From Dorea sp. 5-2 (GTDB lineage: Bacteria; Bacillota; Clostridia; Lachnospirales; Lachnospiraceae): a stretch of DNA of 64,000 nucleotides. The notes under the pieces are model-generated. The model had not been told where the DNA came from, made no database searches, and saw only the letters and a program-made list of their open reading frames with translations. The position numbers and the translations under genes are program-made. Positions 8,482 through 17,704 of the stretch are shown here, one piece after another. How positions within the stretch are numbered: the stretch's first letter is position 1; each line of letters begins with the position of its first letter. Location: positions 468,168 through 532,167 of the forward strand of contig NZ_KE159726.1 of NCBI RefSeq assembly GCF_000403455.2, in the 5' to 3' direction.

Positions 8482-9537
8482 ATGAACAGGGAGGCAACGA
8501 AAAAGATTCGGATCGGAGACATTACGATCGGAGGGGGGAGCCCGATCGCCATCCAGTCTATGACGAATACGAGGACGGAGGATGTGGAAGCGACTGCGGC
8601 ACAGATACTTGCGCTTGAGAAAGCGGGGTGTGAGATCATCCGCTGTGCGGTTCCGACTATGGAAGCAGCAGAGGCACTGGCAGAGATCAAGAAGAAGATC
8701 CATATTCCGCTGGTTGCAGATATTCATTTTGACCACCGGCTTGCGATTGCCGCGATCGAGAACGGGGCGGACAAGATCCGGATCAATCCCGGGAATATCG
8801 GAGATGCCGGCAGAGTACAGGCTGTGGTAGACAAGGCGAAGGAATACAAGGTGGCGATCCGGGTAGGCGTCAACAGCGGTTCTCTTGAGAAAGCACTGGT
8901 GGAGAAGTATGGCGGTGTGACGGCGGAGGGACTGGTAAAGAGCGCTATGGACAAGGTGCATCTGATCGAAGAGATGGGATATGATAACCTGGTGGTAAGT
9001 ATCAAATCTTCCGACGTCATGATGTGTGTAGAGGCGCACAGACGGATCGCAGAAGTATGTCCGTATCCCCTGCATGTTGGGATTACGGAAGCAGGAACGC
9101 TTCTTGCGGGGAATATCAAGTCTTCCGTCGGATTGGGGCTTATCTTGAACCAGGGGATCGGCGATACCATCCGCGTATCATTGACGGGAGATCCGGTTGA
9201 AGAGATCAAGTCGGCGAAGCTGATCCTTAAGACACTTGGGCTTCGCAAGGGAGGCATCGAAGTGGTCTCCTGCCCAACCTGCGGAAGGACGAAGATCGAT
9301 CTGATCGGCCTTGCGAATCAGGTGGAGCAGATGGCAGCTGATATTCCGCTGGATATCAAAGTGGCGGTCATGGGTTGTGTGGTGAATGGGCCGGGCGAGG
9401 CGAAAGAAGCCGATATCGGTATTGCGGGAGGTATCGGGGAAGGACTGCTGATCAAGAAGGGACAGGTTGTGAAGAAGGTAAAAGAGGAGCAGTTGTTGGA
9501 GACATTGAGACAGGAGTTGTTGAGTTGGAATGAGTAA
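8482..9537 (+). CDS. ispG: 4-hydroxy-3-methylbut-2-enyl diphosphate synthase (flavodoxin)
   Basis: IspG (GcpE), the [4Fe-4S] enzyme that makes HMBPP from methylerythritol cyclodiphosphate in the MEP isoprenoid pathway. The cluster-binding motifs SCPTCGRT (about residue 262) and GCVVNGPGEA (about 298) are intact, and the N-terminal TIM barrel starts IRIGDITIGGGSPI. The start is ATG 8482 with AAAGGAG in front; a GTG at 8455 in frame is upstream of the ribosome site. The end overlaps polC by eight bases. In many clostridia dxr and rseP stand just before ispG; here they do not. Confidence 0.95.
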   Translation: MNREATKKIRIGDITIGGGSPIAIQSMTNTRTEDVEATAAQILALEKAGCEIIRCAVPTMEAAEALAEIKKKIHIPLVADIHFDHRLAIAAIENGADKIRINPGNIGDAGRVQAVVDKAKEYKVAIRVGVNSGSLEKALVEKYGGVTAEGLVKSAMDKVHLIEEMGYDNLVVSIKSSDVMMCVEAHRRIAEVCPYPLHVGITEAGTLLAGNIKSSVGLGLILNQGIGDTIRVSLTGDPVEEIKSAKLILKTLGLRKGGIEVVSCPTCGRTKIDLIGLANQVEQMAADIPLDIKVAVMGCVVNGPGEAKEADIGIAGGIGEGLLIKKGQVVKKVKEEQLLETLRQELLSWNE

Positions 9538-12500
9538 ACCATTCTTTGAAGTATTTCCGACATTAAAAGTAGACAGCGAGCTTCGCAGTACGTTTGAGCC
9601 GGTAGAAGTCAGTAAGGTGTCGACGAATTCTGCGAGAGATTTTATCAAAGTACATCTGGTCAGCCGGTATCTGATCAAGAAGAAATACGTCTATGAAGTT
9701 GAGAGAAGGATGAAAGAGCAGTTATTCGGCAGCAGTTATATCCGGATCGAGGTGGAAGAGCAGTATGACTTGTCCGAACAGTATACGCCGGAGAATCTGA
9801 TGCAGGAATACTTCGACAGCCTGCTTCTTGAGCTGGATCAGAAGAGTGTGGTGGAGCGCAGTATGCTGCAGAATTCAAAATATGAGTTCCAGGATGGGAA
9901 TGTTCTGTGCCTGACACTACGGGATTCTATCGTGGCGCAGGGGAAACGGGAGTCGATCACCTCTTATCTTACAGATGTATTCGGGCATAGATTCCGCCGG
10001 CCCGTTGAGATCCGGGTATCATATGAAAAGCCCAAGGAGAGCCGGTTAAAATACAACGAGATAAGGCTTGAGCAGGAGGTAGATGAGATACTCCGGCAGA
10101 ACGCGGCGGTTCAGGAGGAGAGAACACTAAAAGAGCCGCGGCAGGCAGAGGAGAACGAGGCGGTTCCCGGGAATAAAGCGTCAGGACGGAAGACGGGAGA
10201 TCCGGCGGGAGGCGCCAAGAAGAGCCCGTCTGCCGGCAAAGGAGCAGCTTCCGGGGGCTTTAGCCAGCAATCGGGCGGCAGATCAAGGCAGTTCTCAGGT
10301 AATGGCGGAGGCAGAGGGGCGTGGAGGCGGTCGTCAGACGATCCGAATGTGATCTATGGGCGTGATTTTGACGACGAGCCGATGGAACTTCGCCATGTGA
10401 TCGGAGAGATGGGAGAGATTACGTTCCGGGGGAAGGTCATTAAGATTGAGACCAGGGAGATACGCAATGAGAAGACGATCTTTACTTTTGCGGTGACGGA
10501 TTTTACGGATACGATCAATATCAAATTATTCCTTAGAAACGAGCAGCTTCCGGACATTCTGGGCGAGGTGAAGGAAGGGAGCTTCTTGAAAGTCAAAGGT
10601 GTGACCGCCATCGACAAATTCGACGGTGAATTGACGATCTCGTCTGTAGCAGGCATCCGCAAGATCAGTGATTTTACGGAGTCAAGGAAGGATACCGCGC
10701 CCAGGAAGCGGGTAGAACTGCATTGCCATACGAAGATGAGCGATATGGACGGAGTGACAGAGGTGAAGGATCTGCTCAAACGTGCTCACGGCTGGGGACA
10801 TAAGGCGCTTGCGATCACGGATCACGGCGTGGTGCAGTCGTTCCCGGATGCGAATCATTTCATGGAGACGCTTGATAAGGACGATCCCTTTAAAGTGATC
10901 TATGGTGTGGAGGGGTATCTGGTCGACGATCTTACAGATGTGGCGGTGAATGAGAAATGCCAGGATCTTAATGATACCTATGTGGTCTTTGATCTTGAGA
11001 CGACGGGCTTCAGCCCGGTTAAGGATAAGATCATCGAGATCGGCGCCGTGAAGGTGGAACAGGGAAAGATTACGGACAAGTTCAGTACTTTCGTGAATCC
11101 GAGAGTGCCGATCCCGTTCCAGATCACGCAGCTGACCAGTATCACGGACGAGATGGTCATGGACGCGCCGGATATTGAGACCGTCCTGCCGCAGTTCCTG
11201 GAATTTGTAAAAGACGCGGTTCTGGTAGCGCATAACGCGTCGTTTGATGTGGGATTTATCGAACAGAACTGCAGGTGTCAGAATATCATGCCGGATTTTA
11301 CTTCCGTAGATACTGTGGCGATGGCAAGGATCTTGCTCCCTACTCTGTCGAAATTCAAATTAAATATCGTTGCGAATGCGCTCCATATATCCCTGGAGAA
11401 TCATCATCGGGCAGTGGACGATGCAAAGGCGACGGCGGATATCTTCGTAAAGTTTATCGAGATGTTAAGAGACAGGGAGATCACGAACCTTACGCAGCTG
11501 AATCTATTCGGCGCCAGTAATGCGGATGCGGTTAAGAAGTTACCGACTTATCATGTGATCATCCTTGCCCAGAATGAGATCGGAAGGGTGAACCTCTATA
11601 CACTGGTGTCCAAATCGCACCTTCAGTATTATGCGAGACGGCCAAGGATTCCGAAAAGTGAGCTTCTCAGACACAGGGAGGGACTGATCGTGGGAAGCGC
11701 CTGCGAGGCAGGAGAACTTTACCAGGCGGTATTGAACGAGAGATCGGAAGAACGGATCGCGAAGATCGTGAATTTCTATGACTATCTGGAGATCCAGCCG
11801 CTTGGAAATAACCAGTTTATGATAGAGAGCGAGAAGGTGTCTAGGGTTCAGAATGAAGATGACTTAAAAGAACTGAACCGGAAGATCGTGGAACTTGGAG
11901 AGCAGTTTCATAAGCCGGTAGTGGCGACCTGCGACGTGCATTTCATGGAGCCGGGGGACGAGGTATACCGCAGGATCATCATGGCTGGCAAGGGATTCAC
12001 GGATGCGGATAACCAGGCGCCGTTATATCTGCGTACCACGGAAGAGATGTTAGAGGAGTTTGAATACCTGGGTTCTGCGAAGGCGCGAGAGATCGTGATC
12101 GATAACCCCAACCGGATCGCGGACATGGTGGAGCGGATCACTCCGGTCCGTCCGGACAAGTGTCCTCCGGTCATTCCGGAGTCTGATAAGACCTTAAGGG
12201 AGATCTGTTATCAGAAGGCACATTCCATGTACGGGAAGGAATTGCCGCCGGTGGTTACGGAGCGGCTTGAGAGAGAGCTGAATTCTATCATATCCAATGG
12301 ATTTGCCGTAATGTACATCATCGCGCAGAAATTGGTGTGGAAGTCCAACGAAGACGGATACCTGGTCGGTTCCAGAGGTTCGGTCGGTTCTTCCTTTGTG
12401 GCGACGATGGCGGGGATCACGGAGGTTAATCCGCTTAGTCCGCATTATTATTGTAAACATTGCCATTACAGCGATTTTGAGTCGGAGGAAGTAAGAAAGT

Positions 12501-14113
12501 ATGCAGGCGGCTGCGGATGGGATATGCCGGATAAAGCATGTCCCAAGTGCGGCGAACTGCTTGTGAAGGACGGGTTCGATATTCCGTTCGAGACATTCCT
12601 GGGATTTAAAGGGAACAAGGAGCCGGATATCGACTTGAATTTCTCCGGAGACTATCAGAGCCTTGCACATAAGTATACAGAAGTCATCTTCGGAGCCGGA
12701 CAGACATACCGGGCGGGAACCATCGGGACTCTGGCGGATAAGACGGCGTTCGGCTATGTGAAGAATTACTTTACCGAGCGGGGACAGGGAAAGCGTAAGT
12801 GCGAGATCGACCGGATCGTGCTTGGCTGTACGGGGATCCGCAGAAGTACCGGGCAGCACCCGGGCGGAATCATCGTCCTCCCTCTTGGCGAGGAGATCAA
12901 TACATTTACGCCTGTGCAGCATCCGGCAAATGATATGAATACGGATATCGTGACGACACACTTTGATTACCATTCGATCGACCATAACCTGTTAAAGCTC
13001 GATATCCTGGGACATGATGATCCGACGATGATCAAGACGCTGGAGGAATATATCAGCTCCCCGGCGATGGACAATGAATATAATGAAACAGATCACAAAT
13101 TCGTCGCGACCAAGATCCCGCTGGACGACAAGGGAGTGATCTCTCTGTTCCATGACACGTCTGCCCTTGGTATCACGCCGGATGATATCGGGGGATGTCC
13201 GGTTGGCTGTCTTGGGATCCCGGAGTTCGGAACGGACTTCGTTATTCAGATGGTGGTAGATACGAAACCGCAGACTCTGTCTGACTTGATCCGTATCTCA
13301 GGCTTGTCTCACGGGACAGATGTATGGCTCAACAATGCGCAGGAACTGATCCGCTCCGGGAAAGCGACGATCTCCACGGCGATCTGTACCCGTGATGATA
13401 TCATGACCTACCTGATCAACAAGGGAATGGACAGCGAGCAGTCCTTTACGATCATGGAGAGAGTCAGAAAAGGCGCGGTGGCAAAGGGGAAATGTAAGGA
13501 GTGGCCGCAGTTTAAAGAGGACATGAAAGCAAACGGCGTACCAGACTGGTATATCTGGTCCTGTGAGAAGATCAAGTACATGTTTCCGAAGGCGCATGCG
13601 GCGGCTTATGTCATGATGGCATACCGGATCGCGTACTGTAAGATCAATTATCCGCTGGCGTATTACGGCGCTTATTTCGGGATCCGTGCGGACGCATTTT
13701 CCTATGAGCTGATGTGCCAGGGGAAGGAGAAGCTTCAATATTATATAGATGATTATAACCGGCGTTCGGATTCCTTAAGTAAGAAAGAGCAGGATACCAT
13801 GAAAGATATGCGTCTTGTACAGGAGATGTATGCCAGAGGGTATGAATTCGAGCCGATGGATATCTATCAGGCGAAAGCGGCGAAGTTCCTGATCGTCAAC
13901 GGGAAGCTGATGCCGCCGTTAGTCAGCATCGAAGGGATGGGAGAGAAAGCGGCGGAGGCAGTGGAGGAAGCATCGAAGGACGGACCGTATCTATCGCTGG
14001 ATGATTTCCGGCAGCGGACGAAGGCGAGTAAGACGGTGATTGATTATATGGTGAAACTGGGGATACTGAGAGGACTGCCGGAGTCGAACCAGTTGTCGCT
14101 GTTTGACCTGTAA
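9530..14113 (+). CDS. polC: DNA polymerase III alpha subunit, Gram-positive type (PolC)
   Basis: Replicative polymerase with built-in 3'-5' exonuclease, 1527 residues. The order seen is: N-terminal domain, a low-complexity Gly/Ser/Arg-rich linker (about 195-272), an OB domain, PHP domain starting VELHCHTKMSDMDG (about 387), DEDD exonuclease with VVFDLETTGFSP (about 485), the rest of PHP, a Zn-ribbon-like stretch with CKHCH and CPKCGELL, the polymerase site PDIDLNFSGDYQ (about 1032), and a C-terminal helix-hairpin region. It is longer than the Bacillus form, partly because of the linker. Overlap with ispG implies co-transcription. Confidence 0.97.
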   Translation: MSKPFFEVFPTLKVDSELRSTFEPVEVSKVSTNSARDFIKVHLVSRYLIKKKYVYEVERRMKEQLFGSSYIRIEVEEQYDLSEQYTPENLMQEYFDSLLLELDQKSVVERSMLQNSKYEFQDGNVLCLTLRDSIVAQGKRESITSYLTDVFGHRFRRPVEIRVSYEKPKESRLKYNEIRLEQEVDEILRQNAAVQEERTLKEPRQAEENEAVPGNKASGRKTGDPAGGAKKSPSAGKGAASGGFSQQSGGRSRQFSGNGGGRGAWRRSSDDPNVIYGRDFDDEPMELRHVIGEMGEITFRGKVIKIETREIRNEKTIFTFAVTDFTDTINIKLFLRNEQLPDILGEVKEGSFLKVKGVTAIDKFDGELTISSVAGIRKISDFTESRKDTAPRKRVELHCHTKMSDMDGVTEVKDLLKRAHGWGHKALAITDHGVVQSFPDANHFMETLDKDDPFKVIYGVEGYLVDDLTDVAVNEKCQDLNDTYVVFDLETTGFSPVKDKIIEIGAVKVEQGKITDKFSTFVNPRVPIPFQITQLTSITDEMVMDAPDIETVLPQFLEFVKDAVLVAHNASFDVGFIEQNCRCQNIMPDFTSVDTVAMARILLPTLSKFKLNIVANALHISLENHHRAVDDAKATADIFVKFIEMLRDREITNLTQLNLFGASNADAVKKLPTYHVIILAQNEIGRVNLYTLVSKSHLQYYARRPRIPKSELLRHREGLIVGSACEAGELYQAVLNERSEERIAKIVNFYDYLEIQPLGNNQFMIESEKVSRVQNEDDLKELNRKIVELGEQFHKPVVATCDVHFMEPGDEVYRRIIMAGKGFTDADNQAPLYLRTTEEMLEEFEYLGSAKAREIVIDNPNRIADMVERITPVRPDKCPPVIPESDKTLREICYQKAHSMYGKELPPVVTERLERELNSIISNGFAVMYIIAQKLVWKSNEDGYLVGSRGSVGSSFVATMAGITEVNPLSPHYYCKHCHYSDFESEEVRKYAGGCGWDMPDKACPKCGELLVKDGFDIPFETFLGFKGNKEPDIDLNFSGDYQSLAHKYTEVIFGAGQTYRAGTIGTLADKTAFGYVKNYFTERGQGKRKCEIDRIVLGCTGIRRSTGQHPGGIIVLPLGEEINTFTPVQHPANDMNTDIVTTHFDYHSIDHNLLKLDILGHDDPTMIKTLEEYISSPAMDNEYNETDHKFVATKIPLDDKGVISLFHDTSALGITPDDIGGCPVGCLGIPEFGTDFVIQMVVDTKPQTLSDLIRISGLSHGTDVWLNNAQELIRSGKATISTAICTRDDIMTYLINKGMDSEQSFTIMERVRKGAVAKGKCKEWPQFKEDMKANGVPDWYIWSCEKIKYMFPKAHAAAYVMMAYRIAYCKINYPLAYYGAYFGIRADAFSYELMCQGKEKLQYYIDDYNRRSDSLSKKEQDTMKDMRLVQEMYARGYEFEPMDIYQAKAAKFLIVNGKLMPPLVSIEGMGEKAAEAVEEASKDGPYLSLDDFRQRTKASKTVIDYMVKLGILRGLPESNQLSLFDL

Positions 14114-14157
14114 AACGAAGAGATCAGATAAGAATTAAGAACAGATAGGGAGATAGG

Positions 14158-14724
14158 ATGAGACAGTCGCAGGTTACATACTGGTGCCATGAGATCCTAA
14201 GATCGCAGGTATCGGCGGGAGGATGTTATATTGACGCAACGATGGGGAAGGGCAATGATACACTGATGCTCTGCCGTCTTGCAGGAGAGGCCGGGAAGGT
14301 GTTGGCATTCGATATTCAGAAGGAGGCGCTGCAGATGACTGAGCGCCTCCTTCTGGAACATGGAGTAAGGGAGAGGGCGGAACTGATCCTGGACGGCCAT
14401 GAACATATGGAACGGTATGCCGGGAAGGAATCTGCAGATGCAATCTGCTTTAATTTCGGATATCTGCCGGGAGGGGACCATCGGATCGCCACATCTGCCG
14501 AAAGCAGCATGGAGGCGGTCAGGAAAGGTCTTGAGATCTTAAAACGTGGAGGGATGATGAGCCTGTGCCTCTATAGCGGAGGCGATACGGGATTTGAAGA
14601 GAAGAGGAAGATCCTGGAACTGCTTAAAGAGCTTCCGGCGCGGGAATATACGGTGATCGTGAATTCGTATTACAACAGGGAGAATTGCCCTCCGACGCCG
14701 GTATTTGTCTTTAAGGATCCATGA
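14158..14724 (+). CDS. Class I SAM-dependent methyltransferase, YtqB-like (rRNA methylase family)
   Basis: A 188-residue protein of the putative rRNA methylase family (YtqB/MnmM type). SAM-binding features are the early DATMGKGNDTLMLC and VLAFDIQKEAL, followed by FNFGYLPGGDH, which corresponds to the family's catalytic NxGYLPG motif, and GGMMSLCLYSGGD. The B. subtilis relative modifies tRNA wobble uridine derivatives, so tRNA is a plausible substrate. It starts 44 bases after polC with a GGGAGATAGG ribosome site and probably shares the transcript. Confidence 0.85.
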   Translation: MRQSQVTYWCHEILRSQVSAGGCYIDATMGKGNDTLMLCRLAGEAGKVLAFDIQKEALQMTERLLLEHGVRERAELILDGHEHMERYAGKESADAICFNFGYLPGGDHRIATSAESSMEAVRKGLEILKRGGMMSLCLYSGGDTGFEEKRKILELLKELPAREYTVIVNSYYNRENCPPTPVFVFKDP

Positions 14725-14782
14725 ATTGCCCTGAACCTGGCGGCGGGATCCTGCACAATGCAGAAGAATGAGGTGAAGAGAA

Positions 14783-15256
14783 ATGAGAAGACATGACCGT
14801 GAAGTAAAGAATCTGGAAGGGATAAGGGAAATACTTGATGTCTGCAAAGTCTGCAGGCTGGGAATGTACGACGGCGGCGAGGTCTATATCGTACCGATGA
14901 ATTATGGCTATGAATTGGATGGAGATAAGCTGACTTTGTATTTCCATGGAGCAAGAGAAGGAAGGAAGCTGGATATTCTCCGGAAGAATCCTGTGGTTGG
15001 TATCGAGATGGACTGTATGCATGAGTTGGAAGAGGGGCAGACCGCCTGTCAGTACAGTTATTATTATGGAAGTATCATCGGAAGCGGGAGAGCCGGGATC
15101 GTTGAGGAACCTGACAAGAAACTGAATGCGCTGGCGGCTGTTATGCGGCATCAGACAGGAAAGGAATTTGAAGAGTTTGCGAAGAATCCCGGATTGGAGA
15201 AGGCTGTGACGATCATCCGGGTAGATGTCGAAAGGTATACATGTAAACGTCACTAA
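14783..15256 (+). CDS. Pyridoxamine 5'-phosphate oxidase family protein (NimA-like)
   Basis: A 157-residue flavin-binding split-barrel protein. The family pattern is visible: an N-terminal REVKNLEGIREILDVCKVCR, then MYDGGEVYIVPMNYGYE, LYFHGAREGRKLDIL and a C-terminal TIIRVDVERYTCKRH. Members bind FMN or F420 and include nitroimidazole reductases; many are of unknown substrate. It follows the methyltransferase by about 58 bases and precedes a promoter for iorA. Confidence 0.85.
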   Translation: MRRHDREVKNLEGIREILDVCKVCRLGMYDGGEVYIVPMNYGYELDGDKLTLYFHGAREGRKLDILRKNPVVGIEMDCMHELEEGQTACQYSYYYGSIIGSGRAGIVEEPDKKLNALAAVMRHQTGKEFEEFAKNPGLEKAVTIIRVDVERYTCKRH

Positions 15257-15300
15257 AGGATTAATTCCTAAAATTAATGCTATAAATCGTGAAAGCATTG

Positions 15301-15309
15301 TGCTATACT
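15301..15309 (+). promoter_or_regulatory. Extended -10 promoter for iorA operon
   Basis: TGCTATACT is an extended -10 box about 50 bases before the iorA start. The -35 region is weak (TATAAA-like), as is usual with extended -10 promoters. Confidence 0.5.
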
Positions 15310-15356
15310 GTTAAAAGTATAGGAAGATTTTAAGATACGGAAGGATGGAATATAGA

Positions 15357-17111
15357 ATGTCAGATAAGAAAAGAGTCATTATGCTCGGCAACGAAGCGAT
15401 CGCCCGCGGGGCTTATGAGGCGGGCGTGAAAGTATCCGCCGCATATCCGGGCACTCCAAGTACCGAGATCAGTGAATATCTGGTGCAGTATAAGGATGGC
15501 CTGTATTGTGAGTGGTCGCCCAACGAGAAGGTTGCGACGGAGGTTGCGGTAGGCGCTTCTCTTGCAGGCACCCGCGCCATGGCGTGTATGAAGCATGTAG
15601 GCTTTAATGTCGCGGCAGACCCGGCGTACAGTGTTTCTTATATGGGGGTGAACGGGGGGCTTGTGATCGTGGTCGCAGATGATCCGGGACTCTATAGTTC
15701 ACAGAATGAGCAGGATACCAGGATGGTGGCGCGCGCCGCGCAGCTTCCGGTATTAGAGCCTTCAGATAGTTCTGAGGCGAAGGAATTCATGAAACAGGCG
15801 TTTGAATTGAGCGAGAAGTTTGACCGTCCGTTTGTATTCCGCACGACGACAAGGCTTGCGCATTCCCAGGGGATCGTGGAGCTTGAGGCAAGGGAAGAGA
15901 TAGAAGATAAGCCCTATGAAAAGGATATCCGCAGAACGGTTATGATGCCTGCGAATGCGAAGCAGCGCCATGTTGAGATCGAGAAGAGGAATCTGGAGCT
16001 GGCAGAAGCAGCAAATACGCTTCCTATTAATAGAGTAGAGATGAAGGATACGAAGATCGGTGTGATCACCAGCGGTATCCCATACCAGTACGTAAAAGAA
16101 GCGCTGCCTTCGGCTTCTGTCCTGAAGCTTGGAATGGTGAATCCGCTTCCGAAGAAGTTGATCGCAGAGTTTGCGTCAAAGGTAGAGAAGCTCTACATTA
16201 TAGAAGAGTTAGATCCGGTCATCGAAGAGCAGGTGAGATCCTGGGGAATAGAAGCGGCAGGAAAAGAGCTCTTTACCGTGCAGGGGGAATACAGCGCGAA
16301 TATGATCCGTAAGGCAATCCTGGGAGAAGCCTTAGATATCGCGGCGCCTGCGCAGGTTCCGGGACGTCCGCCGATCCTCTGCCCGGGATGTCCGCACAGA
16401 AGTGTCTATTATGTAGTGAAGAAGCTGAACCTGCATGTTGCAGGAGATATCGGATGCTATACATTGGGCGCCGTCGCGCCGCTCAGTGTTGTTGATACAA
16501 CCATGTGTATGGGATCGAGTATCTCTACCCTTCATGGCATGGAGAAAGCGAAGGGAAAGGAATACATAAAGAATTGGGTTGCGGCGATCGGCGACTCTAC
16601 CTTCCTGCATACCGGTGTGAATTCACTGATGAATATGGCTTACAATAAGTCTACAGGAACCGTGCTGATCCTGGATAATTCTACGACCGGCATGACCGGG
16701 CATCAGGATCATGCGGCGACGGGAAAGACCCTGCAGGGCGAACCGGCTTATGCCATTGATATCCCTGCGCTCTGCCGTGCGGTCGGAGTCAGGAATGTGA
16801 TAGAAGTCAATGCGTTTGATCTGGAGAGATTAGAGGCAGTCATCAAAGAAGAGACTGCAAGAGACGAGGTGTCTGTGATCATTACGAAGACGCCGTGCGT
16901 GCTTTTGAGCAAGGGAAAGAAGCCGCTGTATGCCGCGCATGAGGATAAATGCAAGAAGTGCGGTATGTGTATGAGGCCAGGCTGTCCGGCTATGACGAAG
17001 AGAGCGGACGGAACCATCCGTATCGACGATACGATGTGTACGGGATGCGGGCTTTGTAAAGACTTGTGTAAGTTTGGCGCGATTGATTTGGTAAAGGCAG
17101 GTGACAGATAA
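15357..17111 (+). CDS. iorA: Indolepyruvate ferredoxin oxidoreductase, alpha subunit
   Basis: Catalytic subunit of the thiamine-diphosphate enzyme that oxidises aryl-pyruvates to aryl-acetyl-CoA with ferredoxin as acceptor. The order is: pyrimidine-binding domain starting MLGNEAIARGAYEAG, the TPP domain with CPGCPHRSVYY, GDIGCYTLG (about residue 363) and GDSTFLHTG, then a C-terminal two-cluster ferredoxin domain (CKKCGMCMRPGC and CTGCGLCKDLCKFGA, from about 530). ATG 15357 has better spacing to GGAAGGATGG than the in-frame ATG at 15345. The stop overlaps the start of iorB. With paaK and an ACT protein it forms an operon for aromatic amino-acid catabolism. Confidence 0.95.
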   Translation: MSDKKRVIMLGNEAIARGAYEAGVKVSAAYPGTPSTEISEYLVQYKDGLYCEWSPNEKVATEVAVGASLAGTRAMACMKHVGFNVAADPAYSVSYMGVNGGLVIVVADDPGLYSSQNEQDTRMVARAAQLPVLEPSDSSEAKEFMKQAFELSEKFDRPFVFRTTTRLAHSQGIVELEAREEIEDKPYEKDIRRTVMMPANAKQRHVEIEKRNLELAEAANTLPINRVEMKDTKIGVITSGIPYQYVKEALPSASVLKLGMVNPLPKKLIAEFASKVEKLYIIEELDPVIEEQVRSWGIEAAGKELFTVQGEYSANMIRKAILGEALDIAAPAQVPGRPPILCPGCPHRSVYYVVKKLNLHVAGDIGCYTLGAVAPLSVVDTTMCMGSSISTLHGMEKAKGKEYIKNWVAAIGDSTFLHTGVNSLMNMAYNKSTGTVLILDNSTTGMTGHQDHAATGKTLQGEPAYAIDIPALCRAVGVRNVIEVNAFDLERLEAVIKEETARDEVSVIITKTPCVLLSKGKKPLYAAHEDKCKKCGMCMRPGCPAMTKRADGTIRIDDTMCTGCGLCKDLCKFGAIDLVKAGDR

Positions 17112-17680
17112 TGGCAGCGAAGAATATTATGATCGTCGGAGTCGGAGGGCAGGGGACGCTTCTGACCAGCAGGATATTAGGCGGGCTTGCCACCGCCGGG
17201 GGATATGACGTGAAGCTCTCGGAGGTACATGGTATGGCGCAGAGAGGCGGAAGCGTGGTGACATTTGTCCGCTATGGAGAGGAAGTGGCGGAGCCGATCG
17301 TGGAAGAAGGGCATGCAGACGTGCTGATCGCATTTGAACGTCTTGAGGCGCTGCGTTACGCACATTTCCTTAAGAAGGACGGGGCGCTGATCGTGAATGA
17401 CTGGCGGATCGATCCGATACCGGTGGTGATCGGCGCGGCGGAGTATCCGGAAGGGATCATTGAGACATTGAAGAAAGATCATAAGGTCTATACGGTAAAT
17501 GCAACGGAAGAATCGAAGAAGCTTGGCAATCCGAAGGTCTTTAACCTGATCGTGTTAGGGATCGCCGCGCAGCACATGGATTTTTCCAAAGAGGAATGGT
17601 ATGATGTGATCGAGCGTACGGTACCGCCGAAGACAGTAGAGATCAATAAGAAAGCATTTGATGTAGGATATTCAAAATAG
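17111..17680 (+). CDS. iorB: Indolepyruvate ferredoxin oxidoreductase, beta subunit
   Basis: The gamma-domain subunit of IorAB, 189 residues, normal length. The signature NIMIVGVGGQGTLLTSRILG near the N-terminus and HGMAQRGGSVVTFVRYG are typical of the POR gamma-like fold that channels CoA or electron flow. It overlaps iorA by one base, so the subunits are made together. Confidence 0.95.
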   Translation: MAAKNIMIVGVGGQGTLLTSRILGGLATAGGYDVKLSEVHGMAQRGGSVVTFVRYGEEVAEPIVEEGHADVLIAFERLEALRYAHFLKKDGALIVNDWRIDPIPVVIGAAEYPEGIIETLKKDHKVYTVNATEESKKLGNPKVFNLIVLGIAAQHMDFSKEEWYDVIERTVPPKTVEINKKAFDVGYSK

Positions 17681-17704
17681 ATATCAGAACAGGAGTATGG
17701 AAAG

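Noticed and set aside
12194..12985. Long minus-strand frame of 263 codons
   Set aside because: Lies antisense within polC and is a mirror of its codon pattern.
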